This document shows, one piece after another, positions 34,141 to 41,495 of a stretch of 64,000 nt of DNA. Source of the stretch: Glycocaulis sp051859565 (lineage in GTDB: Bacteria > Pseudomonadota > Alphaproteobacteria > Caulobacterales > Maricaulaceae). Every line of letters starts with the position of its first letter. The first letter of the stretch is position 1. The notes beneath the pieces are model-generated. The model did no database searches. It saw only the letters and a program-made list of their open reading frames with translations, and was not told the origin of the DNA. The stretch spans positions 425,996-489,995 of the forward strand of contig NZ_JBHYFK010000002.1 in NCBI RefSeq assembly GCF_051859565.1, written 5' to 3'. A program made the position numbers and the translations under genes.

Positions 34141-34600
34141 CCCGCCTGATGACTTTTACCGCCCTTGCTGCCGCCTTCCTTCTTGCTGCCTGCGAGCCGC
34201 CTGACCGTCCCCCGGAAGGTGATCTGCGCCCCGACCCGGTAGAGGGAATGGCTAGTGGGGAAACTGCGGACCAGCCCGGCGCCGATCCGGTATTCGGCGG
34301 TGCGGACGATGATGACGCGCTGGATTATTTCAACGCCAACTTTGTCGGCCGCTGGGGCATGAGCCCGGCGTGCGAACCGGAAGGCATATTCCGCTCACCC
34401 CGGAGCGCTGGGCCCTCTACGAGCTTGTCTGCGAGGTGAACACGCTGGGCCGGGAGGGCGAGATGAGCTTTGCCCGCGTCTCCTGCAGCGCCGAAGGCCA
34501 GAGCGAACCGGACAAGACACTGACCATAAGGGCCACTGGCCCGGACGAAATCACGGTGGAGGACGGTCATTACGACTGGGTCCGCTACCGCTGTGCATAA
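34137..34600 (+). pseudogene. Frameshifted small lipoprotein gene in the beta-oxidation operon
   Basis: The first frame starts with a lipoprotein signal (MTRLMTFTALAAAFLLAACE) and continues to FVGRWGMSPACEPEG. The remainder of a matching protein (HIPLTPERWALYELVCEVN through YRCA) lies in another frame from about 34380. The change of frame falls between about 34370 and 34386, consistent with one missing base. No slippery heptamer is visible. Either the gene is broken or the sequence contains an error. If intact, it would be a lipoprotein of about 155 residues with paired cysteines. Confidence 0.75.
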
Positions 34601-34623
34601 GAACCGCCAACAGGGAGTTTCCC

Positions 34624-35832
34624 ATGACCGACGCCTATATCTATGACGCCACGCGCACCCCGCGCGGCAAGGGCAAGAAGAACGGCACGCTGCACGAGAT
34701 CACCGCGCTGCAGCTGGCTACCCAGCAGCTCGAAGCGATCCGCGACCGCAATAATCTCGACACCAGCGCGATTGATGATGTGATCCTGGGTTGCGTCTCG
34801 CCGGTAGGCGAGCAGGGCGCCAATATCGCCCGCGCAGCGGCGCTCAATGCCGGCTATGCCGAGACGGCGTCGGGCTTTCAGGTGAACCGTTTCTGTGCCT
34901 CCGGCCTTGAAGCGGTGAACCTGGCGGCTGCGAAGGTCATGTCCGGCGAGGCCGACATGGCCATTGGCGGCGGTGTGGAAGCGATGAGCCGCGTGCCCAT
35001 GGGCTCTGATGGCGGCGCGATGGTCGTCGACCCGGAAATGGCGTTTGACCATTATTTCGTGCCGCAGGGCATCTCGGCGGACCTGATCGCCTCCAAATAT
35101 GGCTACTCGCGTGATGACGTGGACGCCTATGCGGTGGAGAGCCAGAAGCGCGCCAAGAAGGCGTGGGACGAGGGCCGGTTCAAGAAATCGGTCGTGCCGG
35201 TGAAGAACCAGCTTGGCCTCACCCAGCTTGACCATGACGAATACATGCGCCCCGAGACCGACATGCAGTCGCTGGCGAGCCTTAAACCGGCCTTCCGTGA
35301 TCTCGCGGCCTTCGTGGGTCTCGATAATGTCGCGATCCAACGCTATCCGGATGTGGAGAAGATCAACTTCGTCCACCATGCGGGCAACTCGTCGGGCATT
35401 GTGGACGGTGCGGCGGCGGTGCTGATCGGCACCAAGGAGATGGGCGAGAAGCTGGGTCTGAAACCGCGCGCGCGCATCCGCTCCATGGCCTCCATCGGCT
35501 CTGAGCCGACCATCATGCTGACCGGCCCGGCGCCGTCTGCGCGCAAGGCGCTGAAGAAAGCCGGCATGAACCCGGAAGACATCGATCTTTACGAGATGAA
35601 CGAGGCGTTTGCCGCGGTCGTCCTGCGGTTCATGGAAGATCTGGGCGTCCCGCACGACAAGGTGAACGTCAATGGCGGCGCGATTGCGCTCGGCCACCCG
35701 CTGGGCGCGACCGGCGCGATGATCCTCGGCACCCTGCTCGACGAGCTGGAGCGCACCGGCAAGGGCACGGCGCTGGCCACGCTCTGCGTCGGCGGCGGCA
35801 TGGGCACAGCCACCATCATCGAGCGGGTGTGA
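34624..35832 (+). CDS. fadA: Acetyl-CoA acyltransferase (thiolase)
   Basis: A 402-residue thiolase that cleaves 3-ketoacyl-CoA in the last step of beta-oxidation. It has the acyl-accepting cysteine in NRFCASGLEAVNLA, NGGAIALGHPLGATGA (catalytic histidine) and LCVGGGMG (second cysteine). It has a good ribosome site (AGGGAG). It sits between the OsmC/lipoprotein genes and the FadB-type gene; a small membrane-protein gene overlaps its end. Confidence 0.94.
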   Translation: MTDAYIYDATRTPRGKGKKNGTLHEITALQLATQQLEAIRDRNNLDTSAIDDVILGCVSPVGEQGANIARAAALNAGYAETASGFQVNRFCASGLEAVNLAAAKVMSGEADMAIGGGVEAMSRVPMGSDGGAMVVDPEMAFDHYFVPQGISADLIASKYGYSRDDVDAYAVESQKRAKKAWDEGRFKKSVVPVKNQLGLTQLDHDEYMRPETDMQSLASLKPAFRDLAAFVGLDNVAIQRYPDVEKINFVHHAGNSSGIVDGAAAVLIGTKEMGEKLGLKPRARIRSMASIGSEPTIMLTGPAPSARKALKKAGMNPEDIDLYEMNEAFAAVVLRFMEDLGVPHDKVNVNGGAIALGHPLGATGAMILGTLLDELERTGKGTALATLCVGGGMGTATIIERV

Positions 35833-35837
35833 TTGTA

Positions 35838-36095
35838 ATGACCGGCAAGCCGGAACAGCACGAGGACAAGGGTGGCAGCTTCATTTCGGGCCTGCCACTG
35901 GGCCTGGTCATGGGCGCCGGCATCGGTGTCGCGCTGGGGGTTGGCATGGATAATATCGCCCTTGGAATCGCGTTCGGGATCGCCATTGGCATCGCCATGG
36001 CCCCGGCTTTCGGATCAAGCAGCAAGCCACGTTCAAAACCAGACAGTGACGGCGCAGCCGGTGACGGCGCGCCCGATCAGGAGACAAAACAATGA
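35838..36095 (+). CDS. Small glycine-rich membrane protein between fadA and fadB
   Basis: An 85-residue protein with a glycine/isoleucine-rich core (GLVMGAGIGVALGVGMDNIALGIAFGIAIGIAMAPAFG) forming one or two membrane segments with GxxxG-type packing, and a soluble tail rich in Ser, Asp and Gln. It overlaps the fadB start by four bases, so it is translated with that gene. I do not recognise the family. It may help to anchor or organise the beta-oxidation enzymes, but this is only suggested by position. Confidence 0.75.
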   Translation: MTGKPEQHEDKGGSFISGLPLGLVMGAGIGVALGVGMDNIALGIAFGIAIGIAMAPAFGSSSKPRSKPDSDGAAGDGAPDQETKQ

Positions 36096-38293
36096 GCTAC
36101 ACACATTTCAAATTCGAGCTGGATGCTGACGGCATTGCCCTCATCACCTTTGACTCACCCAACGTATCCATGAACGTGCTTTCGGCTGCCGTCATGGCCG
36201 AGCTGGGCCAGATCGTCGACAAGATCGGCTCTGACGACAAGATCAAGGGCGCGGTCATTACCTCGGGCAAGAAGGCGTTCTGCGCAGGCGCGGACCTCTC
36301 CGAGCTGGGCGCAGGCATGCTGGACCTGAAGGGCCTCTCCGAGGACGAAGCCAAGCAGAAGCTGTTTGACACCGCCTTCCGCCTGAACTCGCAGCTTCGT
36401 GCGCTGGAGACCTGCGGTAAGCCGGTCGCGGCGGCCATTAATGGCCTGGCGCTCGGCGGCGGGTTCGAGGTGACGCTGGCCTGCCATTACCGCGTGATGG
36501 CGAACGATACCGGCGCCAAGCTGGGTCTGCCCGAAAGCCTTGTCGGCGTTCTGCCCGGCGGTGGCGGCACGCAGCGCCTGCCTCGCCTTGTCGGCGTGAT
36601 GAATGCGGCCCCGGTCATGCTGCAGGGCAAGCAGCTGGATGCGGACACCGCCAAGCAGCAGGGCGTGGTTCACGAAGTGGCGCCTGTCTCTGAAATCGTT
36701 GCCAAGGCGAAAGAGCTGGTCAAAGCCAATCCGCTAGGTTCCAAACAGCCCTGGGATCAGGACAAGTTCAAAATCCCCGGCGGTGGTCCTTTCCACCCGC
36801 AGGGCATGCAGATTTTCGGCGGCGCGTCCCCGATGCTGCTTAAAGAGACCTACGGCAACTACCCGGCCCAGCGCTATATCCTGTCCTGCGTCTATGAGGG
36901 CCTGCAGGTGCCGATCGATGCGGGCCTGCGCATTGAGAGCCGCTACTTCACCAAGCTGCTGATGCGCCCGGAAAGCCGCAACATGATCCGCTCGCTCTTC
37001 CTGTCCAAGCAATCGCTGGACAAGGGCAGCCGCCGCCCCGCCGGTCAGGAGAAATCCGAGATCAGGAAGATCGGCGTCATCGGCGCAGGCTTCATGGGTG
37101 CGGGCATCACCACCGTGTCGGCCCAGGCCGGGATCGAGGTCGTGCTCATCGATGTCAATCAGGAAGGCGCCGACAAAGGCAAGCAGCACGCGGTCGACTT
37201 CTTCGCCAAGGGCGTGAAGCGCGGCAAGATCAGCGAGGAGAAGGCCAAAAAGCTGGCTGATCTCATCACCGCGACGACCGATTACGGCGCGCTGAAAGAC
37301 GTCGATCTCGTCGTCGAGGCGGTGTTTGAAAACTCCGACCTGAAAGCGGAGATCACCAAGAAGGCCGAAGCTGTCATGCCCAAGGGCGCGATCTTTGGCT
37401 CCAACACCTCCACCATTCCGATCAGCTCGCTGGCGAAAGCGTCAGAGCGTCCGGACAACTTCATCGGCATTCACTTCTTCTCGCCGGTCGAGAAGATGAA
37501 TCTGGTCGAGCTGATCGTGGGCGAGAAGACGGGCGATCTCGCCGTCAGCCGCGCCATCGATTTTGTCGGCAAGATCAAGAAGACGCCGATTGTGGTGGCC
37601 GATACGCGCGGCTTCTACGCCAATCGCTGCGTGATGCGCTATATCGAGCAGGGCATGTATCTGCTGACCGAAGGCGTCAAACCCGCCCTTATCGAGAATG
37701 CGGCGAAAATGGCGGGCATGCCCGTCGGCCCGCTCTCCCTGCAGGACGAGGTGGCCATCGATCTGGGCTACAAGGTGCTCCAGCAGACCAAGAAGGATCT
37801 GGGCGACCAGTTTGAGGACACGCCCAACGCACAGGTCATCGAAAAGATGTATGAGCTCGGCCGTTATGGCCGCAAGAATGGCAAGGGCTTCTACGTCTAC
37901 GAGGAGGGCGGCAAGCGCCTGTGGGAAGAACTCGGTCAGTTCGCTCCGGGCGGCAAGTTGCTGGCGGAAGACCAGCAGCCCAGCGTGGGCGAGATCAAGG
38001 ACCGCATCCTCTATGCGCAAGCCATCGAGGCGGCCCGCACCATGGCTGAAGGCATTGTCGAAGACCCGCGCGAGGCCGACGTCGGCTCCATCCTGGGCTG
38101 GGGCTTTGCGCCCTATACCGGCGGGGTGATCTCCTTCATCGACACGGTTGGCACAGACAAGTTCGTGGCACGTGCCGACGAGCTGGCCAAGAAGTACGGC
38201 AAGCCGTTCGAAGTGCCCCAGCTCCTGCGCGACATGGCAGCGAAGAAGGAAACCTTCTACGCCCGGTTCAATCCGGATAAGAAGGCGGCCTGA
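36092..38293 (+). CDS. fadB: FadB-type 3-hydroxyacyl-CoA dehydrogenase/enoyl-CoA hydratase
   Basis: A 733-residue bifunctional enzyme for the middle steps of beta-oxidation. Its N-terminal crotonase domain carries AFCAGADLSELG and the LPESLVGVLPGGGGTQRLPRLVG active-site region. From about residue 325 comes the NAD-binding domain (IGVIGAGFMGAGITTVSAQAGIEVVLIDVN), then FFSPVEKMNLVELIVG and the C-terminal dehydrogenase halves. It closes the operon with the thiolase. A GC hairpin at 38301-38339 follows the stop, without a clear T-run. A decayed copy of part of this gene lies at 38961-39066. Confidence 0.95.
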   Translation: MSYTHFKFELDADGIALITFDSPNVSMNVLSAAVMAELGQIVDKIGSDDKIKGAVITSGKKAFCAGADLSELGAGMLDLKGLSEDEAKQKLFDTAFRLNSQLRALETCGKPVAAAINGLALGGGFEVTLACHYRVMANDTGAKLGLPESLVGVLPGGGGTQRLPRLVGVMNAAPVMLQGKQLDADTAKQQGVVHEVAPVSEIVAKAKELVKANPLGSKQPWDQDKFKIPGGGPFHPQGMQIFGGASPMLLKETYGNYPAQRYILSCVYEGLQVPIDAGLRIESRYFTKLLMRPESRNMIRSLFLSKQSLDKGSRRPAGQEKSEIRKIGVIGAGFMGAGITTVSAQAGIEVVLIDVNQEGADKGKQHAVDFFAKGVKRGKISEEKAKKLADLITATTDYGALKDVDLVVEAVFENSDLKAEITKKAEAVMPKGAIFGSNTSTIPISSLAKASERPDNFIGIHFFSPVEKMNLVELIVGEKTGDLAVSRAIDFVGKIKKTPIVVADTRGFYANRCVMRYIEQGMYLLTEGVKPALIENAAKMAGMPVGPLSLQDEVAIDLGYKVLQQTKKDLGDQFEDTPNAQVIEKMYELGRYGRKNGKGFYVYEEGGKRLWEELGQFAPGGKLLAEDQQPSVGEIKDRILYAQAIEAARTMAEGIVEDPREADVGSILGWGFAPYTGGVISFIDTVGTDKFVARADELAKKYGKPFEVPQLLRDMAAKKETFYARFNPDKKAA

Positions 38294-38326
38294 GAAACGC
38301 GGAGGAGGCTTGGCGGGGCTTGCCCC

Positions 38327-38923
38327 CTAAGTCTCCTCCGTCTCCGCTTTGAGGCGCGCGCGCTGCTGCTCCAGGGTCTCCGGGTAGTTCTCCGTATCGC
38401 CGTAATCGAGAAACTCCGCATAGCGCCGGTGCGTCCCCTTCACGCGTTCGGCGTGCTTGATCGGACACCAGTACTGCTCGGTGCGTGAGGCGATCTCGTG
38501 GACATAGGCGAGCACGCCGTTGGCGTAGGAGCAGTAGAGGCAATTGATTTTTTGCAGCACATTCAGATAGGGCAGGCGGTGGCGGTCGAACACCAGATAT
38601 TCGCGCCGCTTCACCTGCCGCAGCCCGTAGACGCGAAAACAGATCGCCTGGAACAGGCTGGCCGTCAGATCGAGCAGCGCCACCGGAATCGCTACCGCGT
38701 AGATGAAGGGTGAGGTGAGAATCTCCAACAGCCCCGACTTCGCCAGAAACCGCCCCGCCGACATTTTCAGCTTGTGATGGCTGGCCGTCAGTTCGCGGCC
38801 GAAGACAGCCCGGCCTTCCTTCCAGCGTACCCCGAGCTCGCGCCGCCGCGCGATCAGCTCCGTTTCCAGCTCGTCTTCCAGCGCTTGGATATGCGCAATG
38901 AGGTCGTTGATCGTGCGTCTCAT
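38327..38923 (-). CDS. Conserved hypothetical protein with central hydrophobic segments
   Basis: A 198-residue protein. The charged N terminus (MRRTINDLIAHIQALEDELETELI) is helical, the middle is hydrophobic (FIYAVAIPVALLDLTASLFQAICFRVYGL), and the C-terminal half has LQKINCLYCSYANGVLAYVHEIASRTEQYWCPIKHA with a CxxC and a second cysteine/histidine group, a possible metal site. I do not recognise a named family. It is convergent with fadB, 33 bp apart. The longer frame to 38965 overlaps the decayed fadB fragment, so the ATG at 38923 is preferred. Confidence 0.78.
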   Translation of the reverse strand: MRRTINDLIAHIQALEDELETELIARRRELGVRWKEGRAVFGRELTASHHKLKMSAGRFLAKSGLLEILTSPFIYAVAIPVALLDLTASLFQAICFRVYGLRQVKRREYLVFDRHRLPYLNVLQKINCLYCSYANGVLAYVHEIASRTEQYWCPIKHAERVKGTHRRYAEFLDYGDTENYPETLEQQRARLKAETEET

Positions 38924-38960
38924 GGGGCGGGCCTCCGCGACGGGTGAGAGCAGCCAGTGT

Positions 38961-39066
38961 GGCACGAATGGCGACGCAAAGCGCCGCGTAATGCGCTATA
39001 TCGAAGGATATGTATCTGCTCACCGAAAGTGTCAGACCGGCGCTGAATGCCGCGAAGATGCCAGGG
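38961..39066 (+). pseudogene. Decayed fragment of a fadB-like gene
   Basis: The segment around CGCCGCGTAATGCGCTATATC aligns with fadB at about 37600-37720, including ATGCGCTATATCGA, TGTATCTGCT-ACCGAA and the AATGC-GCGAA-ATG that follows. It differs by a two-base deletion after the ATCGA and a three-base gap later, which destroy the frame. It has no start or stop context. It is a remnant of a duplicated or transferred fadB copy, less than 700 bp from the intact gene. Confidence 0.8.
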
Positions 39067-39070
39067 CAAC

Positions 39071-39100
39071 CCTAAACGCTCAAACCCTCCACCACCTCCT
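39071..39100 (-). repeat. Copy of the thioesterase gene 3' end
   Basis: CCTAAACGCTCAAACCCTC (39071-39089) is identical to 39906-39924, the end of the intact thioesterase gene. The next bases are similar but diverged, and on the minus strand both would encode a C terminus VEGLSV or IEGLSV and stop. It begins directly after the fadB remnant, so the two fragments lie side by side as a scar, with the toxin-antitoxin pair between this and the intact thioesterase. Confidence 0.75.
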
Positions 39101-39163
39101 CCTGACGTCTCGTCATTTGCCGATCCGGTGGACAGGCGGGCACGCCTCTCATACCTTAGCGCA

Positions 39164-39179
39164 AATAGTATTACCTATT
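39164..39179. promoter_or_regulatory. Inverted repeat before the toxin-antitoxin pair
   Basis: AATAG-TATTAC-CTATT, 16 bp before the antitoxin start. Ribbon-helix-helix antitoxins usually repress their own operon through short inverted repeats at this position. The surrounding sequence is AT-rich and could include the -10 element. Confidence 0.5.
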
Positions 39180-39195
39180 AGTCTGGAGGATCACC

Positions 39196-39474
39196 ATGAC
39201 ATCGCCAACCTCCATCAAGCTGGATGATGACATGAAGCGCCGTGTCCAGGATCTTGCCAGGACAAGGAAGCGCTCGTCGCACTGGATCATGCGCGAAGCC
39301 ATCTCGCAGTATGTCGAGCGCGAGGAAAAGCGTGAGGCGCTGCGCCGGGCGACGATTGACGCATGGGAAGAGTTTCAGGCGAGCGGGCAGCAGGCAACAG
39401 CCGAAGAGGTTGATGAATGGCTGGCAAGCTGGGGAACTGACAATGAGCGTCCTGCCCCCGTATGCCGCAAGTAA
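39196..39474 (+). CDS. Ribbon-helix-helix antitoxin (CopG/RelB-like)
   Basis: A 92-residue antitoxin. Its N terminus (TSIKLDDDMKRRVQDLARTRKRSSHWIMREAISQYVEREE) is the ribbon-helix-helix DNA-binding domain, and the C-terminal acidic helix (ATIDAWEEFQASGQQATAEEVDEWLASW) is suited to bind the toxin. A strong ribosome site (GGAGG) precedes it. Its end overlaps the toxin gene by 13 bases. It neutralises the toxin and represses the operon (family knowledge). Confidence 0.92.
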   Translation: MTSPTSIKLDDDMKRRVQDLARTRKRSSHWIMREAISQYVEREEKREALRRATIDAWEEFQASGQQATAEEVDEWLASWGTDNERPAPVCRK

Positions 39475-39752
39475 TTTTTGCCCCGGCGGCGATCCGGGAT
39501 TTGCCGCGCTTGCGCGGCTTCCTGCAGCCCAAAAGCGCGGATGCCGCAGGCCGCGCGGGTGAGGCAATCCGGCAGGGCGTGAAAGTCCTTGGCGCGTATC
39601 TGCGCATGGGCCGGCTGGTTGATGACTTGCCCGAGCCGTTCCGCGAATGGCTCATCGACTTTGGCGATAGCGGATATGTCGTCCGATACCATATCGATGC
39701 GGATACCGTGACGATCCTCGCGATCTGGCATCAGAAAGAAGCGGGGGTCTAG
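39462..39752 (+). CDS. RelE/ParE-type toxin
   Basis: A 96-residue toxin of the RelE/ParE fold. It starts PQVIFAPAAIRDLPRLRGFLQPKS and ends with WLIDFGDSGYVVRYHIDADTVTILAIWHQKEAG, the last strand carrying the typical IxAIxHxxE pattern. Members block translation or gyrase, but the branch cannot be settled here. It overlaps the antitoxin gene by 13 bases, so the two are coupled. The module lies in a scarred region flanked by partial gene copies, which suggests past insertion or duplication. Confidence 0.9.
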   Translation: MPQVIFAPAAIRDLPRLRGFLQPKSADAAGRAGEAIRQGVKVLGAYLRMGRLVDDLPEPFREWLIDFGDSGYVVRYHIDADTVTILAIWHQKEAGV

Positions 39753-39768
39753 ATCGGGTGATGCCCGG

Positions 39769-39899
39769 CTTTTTTGTGTTTGCCAGTCTGAACTTCGTCA
39801 CCCCCGCGCAGGTGTTGTGTTTCGCGAGATCGTAGGGCAAAGACGGTGCATGGGGCTCTGGGTTCCCGCTTGCGCGGGAACGACGAGGTAAGAGGCGTG
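39769..39899. repeat. Intergenic repeat E region
   Basis: GGTTCCCGCTTGCGCGGGAACGACGA at 39862-39887 (hairpin) preceded by GTCACCCCCGCGCAGG at about 39797. This is a type of dispersed alphaproteobacterial intergenic palindrome. It fills the convergent junction between the toxin gene and the thioesterase gene. I see no second copy in the window. Confidence 0.6.
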
Positions 39900-39906
39900 A
39901 GCCCGC

Positions 39907-40830
39907 CTAAACGCTCAAACCCTCGATCACCTTCGCACGCAGCTCCGCCAGCCGTTCAGGCGGTGTCTTGAATAGGCGGCGGGCTTTGAGGTCCATCATG
40001 CAGGCGACGCCCTCAATGGACCAGAGCGGCTGGCCGCTAACAGGGTCCAGCATCCAGTGGACCAGCGAGCGGACGTTCTCGTTCGCGCCGATAAGCCCGG
40101 AACGCATCAGATAGCCATCTCCGGGCAAAGGCAGGCGGCGATAGATGATGCGCGCTTCCAGCAGCGCGCCGCCCAGCTCCAGCCCGGCCCCGTCGCCATG
40201 GGCGGACCATTCTTCGGGGAAGCCGTCCCTGAAATGGATCACGCTGTCGGAGGTTTTGCCGATGGCGGATTCCGCGCGCATGCGCCCGAAAATATCGGCA
40301 TCTTCCGGCCCGAACCGGCCGCGTCCTGTCACCGCCATGCCCAGCCTGTCGGCAAGTGTCAGCGAGATGTCGCTGCGCGGTTTGGAGGCGGTGAGGGTGC
40401 GCGGCGTCACTTCGGCAGGCCGCTCGATGCTTAAGGCTTCCAGCCCTTCGCGCAGCCGGTCTGACCATTTGAAGGGCTTGCCCGAACGCGGATCGCAATG
40501 ATCGAGCCGGATGAGGAAGCTTGCCGCCGGGCGTTCCTTGACGGTGTGCTCCATGATAAGGGCCAGCTCCACACTGTCCTCACCGATATCCGTGACCCCG
40601 CCCCGGATCACCAGCGGCACACCGGCATGGCATTCGGCAAGATAACGCACCTGCAGCTCGCGCGTGATTAGCGTGGCGATGGCGTCGCTGCGGAAGGCAT
40701 GGCGCATACCGGCAAGGTCGGACAGCGTGCCGACCGCCTGCATGGCCTTGGCGATGTAGAAGCGCACATTCATGTGCCCCAGCTCATCGCACTCCCACGC
40801 ATTCGCATTGCCGCGCCACAGCTCTTGCAT
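39907..40830 (-). CDS. Tandem-hotdog acyl-CoA thioesterase family protein
   Basis: A 307-residue protein with two hotdog halves. The first (NANAWECDELGHMNVRFYIAKAMQAVG) has the 4-hydroxybenzoyl-CoA-thioesterase-like aspartate motif; the second starts around residue 150 (TLADRLGMAVTGRGRFGPEDADIFGRM). It probably hydrolyses acyl-CoA and fits with the adjacent beta-oxidation operon. A short copy of its 3' end lies at 39071-39100. Confidence 0.87.
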   Translation of the reverse strand: MQELWRGNANAWECDELGHMNVRFYIAKAMQAVGTLSDLAGMRHAFRSDAIATLITRELQVRYLAECHAGVPLVIRGGVTDIGEDSVELALIMEHTVKERPAASFLIRLDHCDPRSGKPFKWSDRLREGLEALSIERPAEVTPRTLTASKPRSDISLTLADRLGMAVTGRGRFGPEDADIFGRMRAESAIGKTSDSVIHFRDGFPEEWSAHGDGAGLELGGALLEARIIYRRLPLPGDGYLMRSGLIGANENVRSLVHWMLDPVSGQPLWSIEGVACMMDLKARRLFKTPPERLAELRAKVIEGLSV

Positions 40831-40889
40831 GCTGGCCTCCCGCCTCTTTGTCTGACGGGGAAAAGCCTAGGCCGGTTCGGGCTGGCGCG

Positions 40890-41324
40890 TCACGCCTTGC
40901 TGCAGGCTGCGCAGCGCCCGTAATGCTCCAGCACGGAGCGGGCGATCTGAAAGCCTTCCGGCGTGTGGTCGGGCAGGGCAGGGGCGTGCTGCTCGCGCAC
41001 CGTGCCGCAGGTCTCGCAGATGAACAGCTCGGCAATCTCGTCACCATGCCCGTGGACGCAGGCCAGATAGGCATTCAGCGCCTCTACCCGGTGGGCAAGG
41101 CCGGCCTGGGTGAGAAAGTCGAGCGCCCGGTAAATGGTTGGTGGCTGGGCGCTGCCATCGGGTTTCAGCGCAGCCAGAAGATCATACGCCTTCACCGGCC
41201 CGCCCGCCTCCAGCAGCAGCTCAAGCACGCGCTTGCGCAAGGGGGTGAGCGACAGGCCTTTCTGCGCGCACAAGGCGTCTGCCTTGGCGAGCTTGGTCTC
41301 GGTACTGGTGTGCGTGTGTCCCAT
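40890..41324 (-). CDS. zur: Zinc uptake regulator Zur (Fur family)
   Basis: A 144-residue Fur-family repressor. It has a winged helix (LTPLRKRVLELLLEAGGPVKAYDLLAALKPDGSAQPPTIYRALDFLTQAGLAHRVE), a histidine-rich metal segment (ACVHGHGDEIAELFICETCGTV), and the structural zinc cysteines CETC and CAAC near the end. With zinc bound it represses uptake genes. It is divergent from a ZnuD-like receptor with a Zur-box-like palindrome between them. The ATG at 41324 has a GAGG ribosome site; an upstream GTG at 41333 is possible. Confidence 0.93.
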   Translation of the reverse strand: MGHTHTSTETKLAKADALCAQKGLSLTPLRKRVLELLLEAGGPVKAYDLLAALKPDGSAQPPTIYRALDFLTQAGLAHRVEALNAYLACVHGHGDEIAELFICETCGTVREQHAPALPDHTPEGFQIARSVLEHYGRCAACSKA

Positions 41325-41407
41325 AAGCCTCACCGATACAGCGATCGCGGCAAAAGCGCGAGCCTTTCTGCATATGGGTGCAGCGCGCGGGGTTGCCAGC
41401 GAGCGTT

Positions 41408-41424
41408 ATGTAATAATATGACAT
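41408..41424. promoter_or_regulatory. Zur box between zur and znuD
   Basis: ATGTAATAATATGACAT is a near-perfect palindrome and differs from the Zur consensus ATGTTATAATATAACAT at two positions. It lies in the 171-bp divergent region between zur and the zinc receptor gene. It probably represses both directions when zinc is sufficient. Confidence 0.75.
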
Positions 41425-41425
41425 C

Positions 41426-41447
41426 GCGCAACAGTATAACGTTGCGC
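41426..41447. promoter_or_regulatory. Second inverted repeat before znuD
   Basis: GCGCAAC-N8-GTTGCGC is a perfect 7-base inverted repeat directly after the Zur box. It may be a hairpin in the leader of the receptor mRNA or a second regulator site. The role is unknown. Confidence 0.4.
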
Positions 41448-41495
41448 TGTTGGCTTGGCCGGCGGCGTGATCTCCCCACGAATGCAGGAGCCATC

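Noticed and set aside
34370..34390. Programmed frameshift in the lipoprotein gene
   Set aside because: No slippery heptamer or obvious stimulatory structure is visible; simple mutation or sequence error is more likely.
39071..39924. The 19-bp direct repeat as an attachment-site or target duplication from an integrative element
   Set aside because: The copy lies at a gene 3' end but its similarity continues imperfectly into coding sequence, and there is no integrase or transposase. Duplication and decay explain it better.
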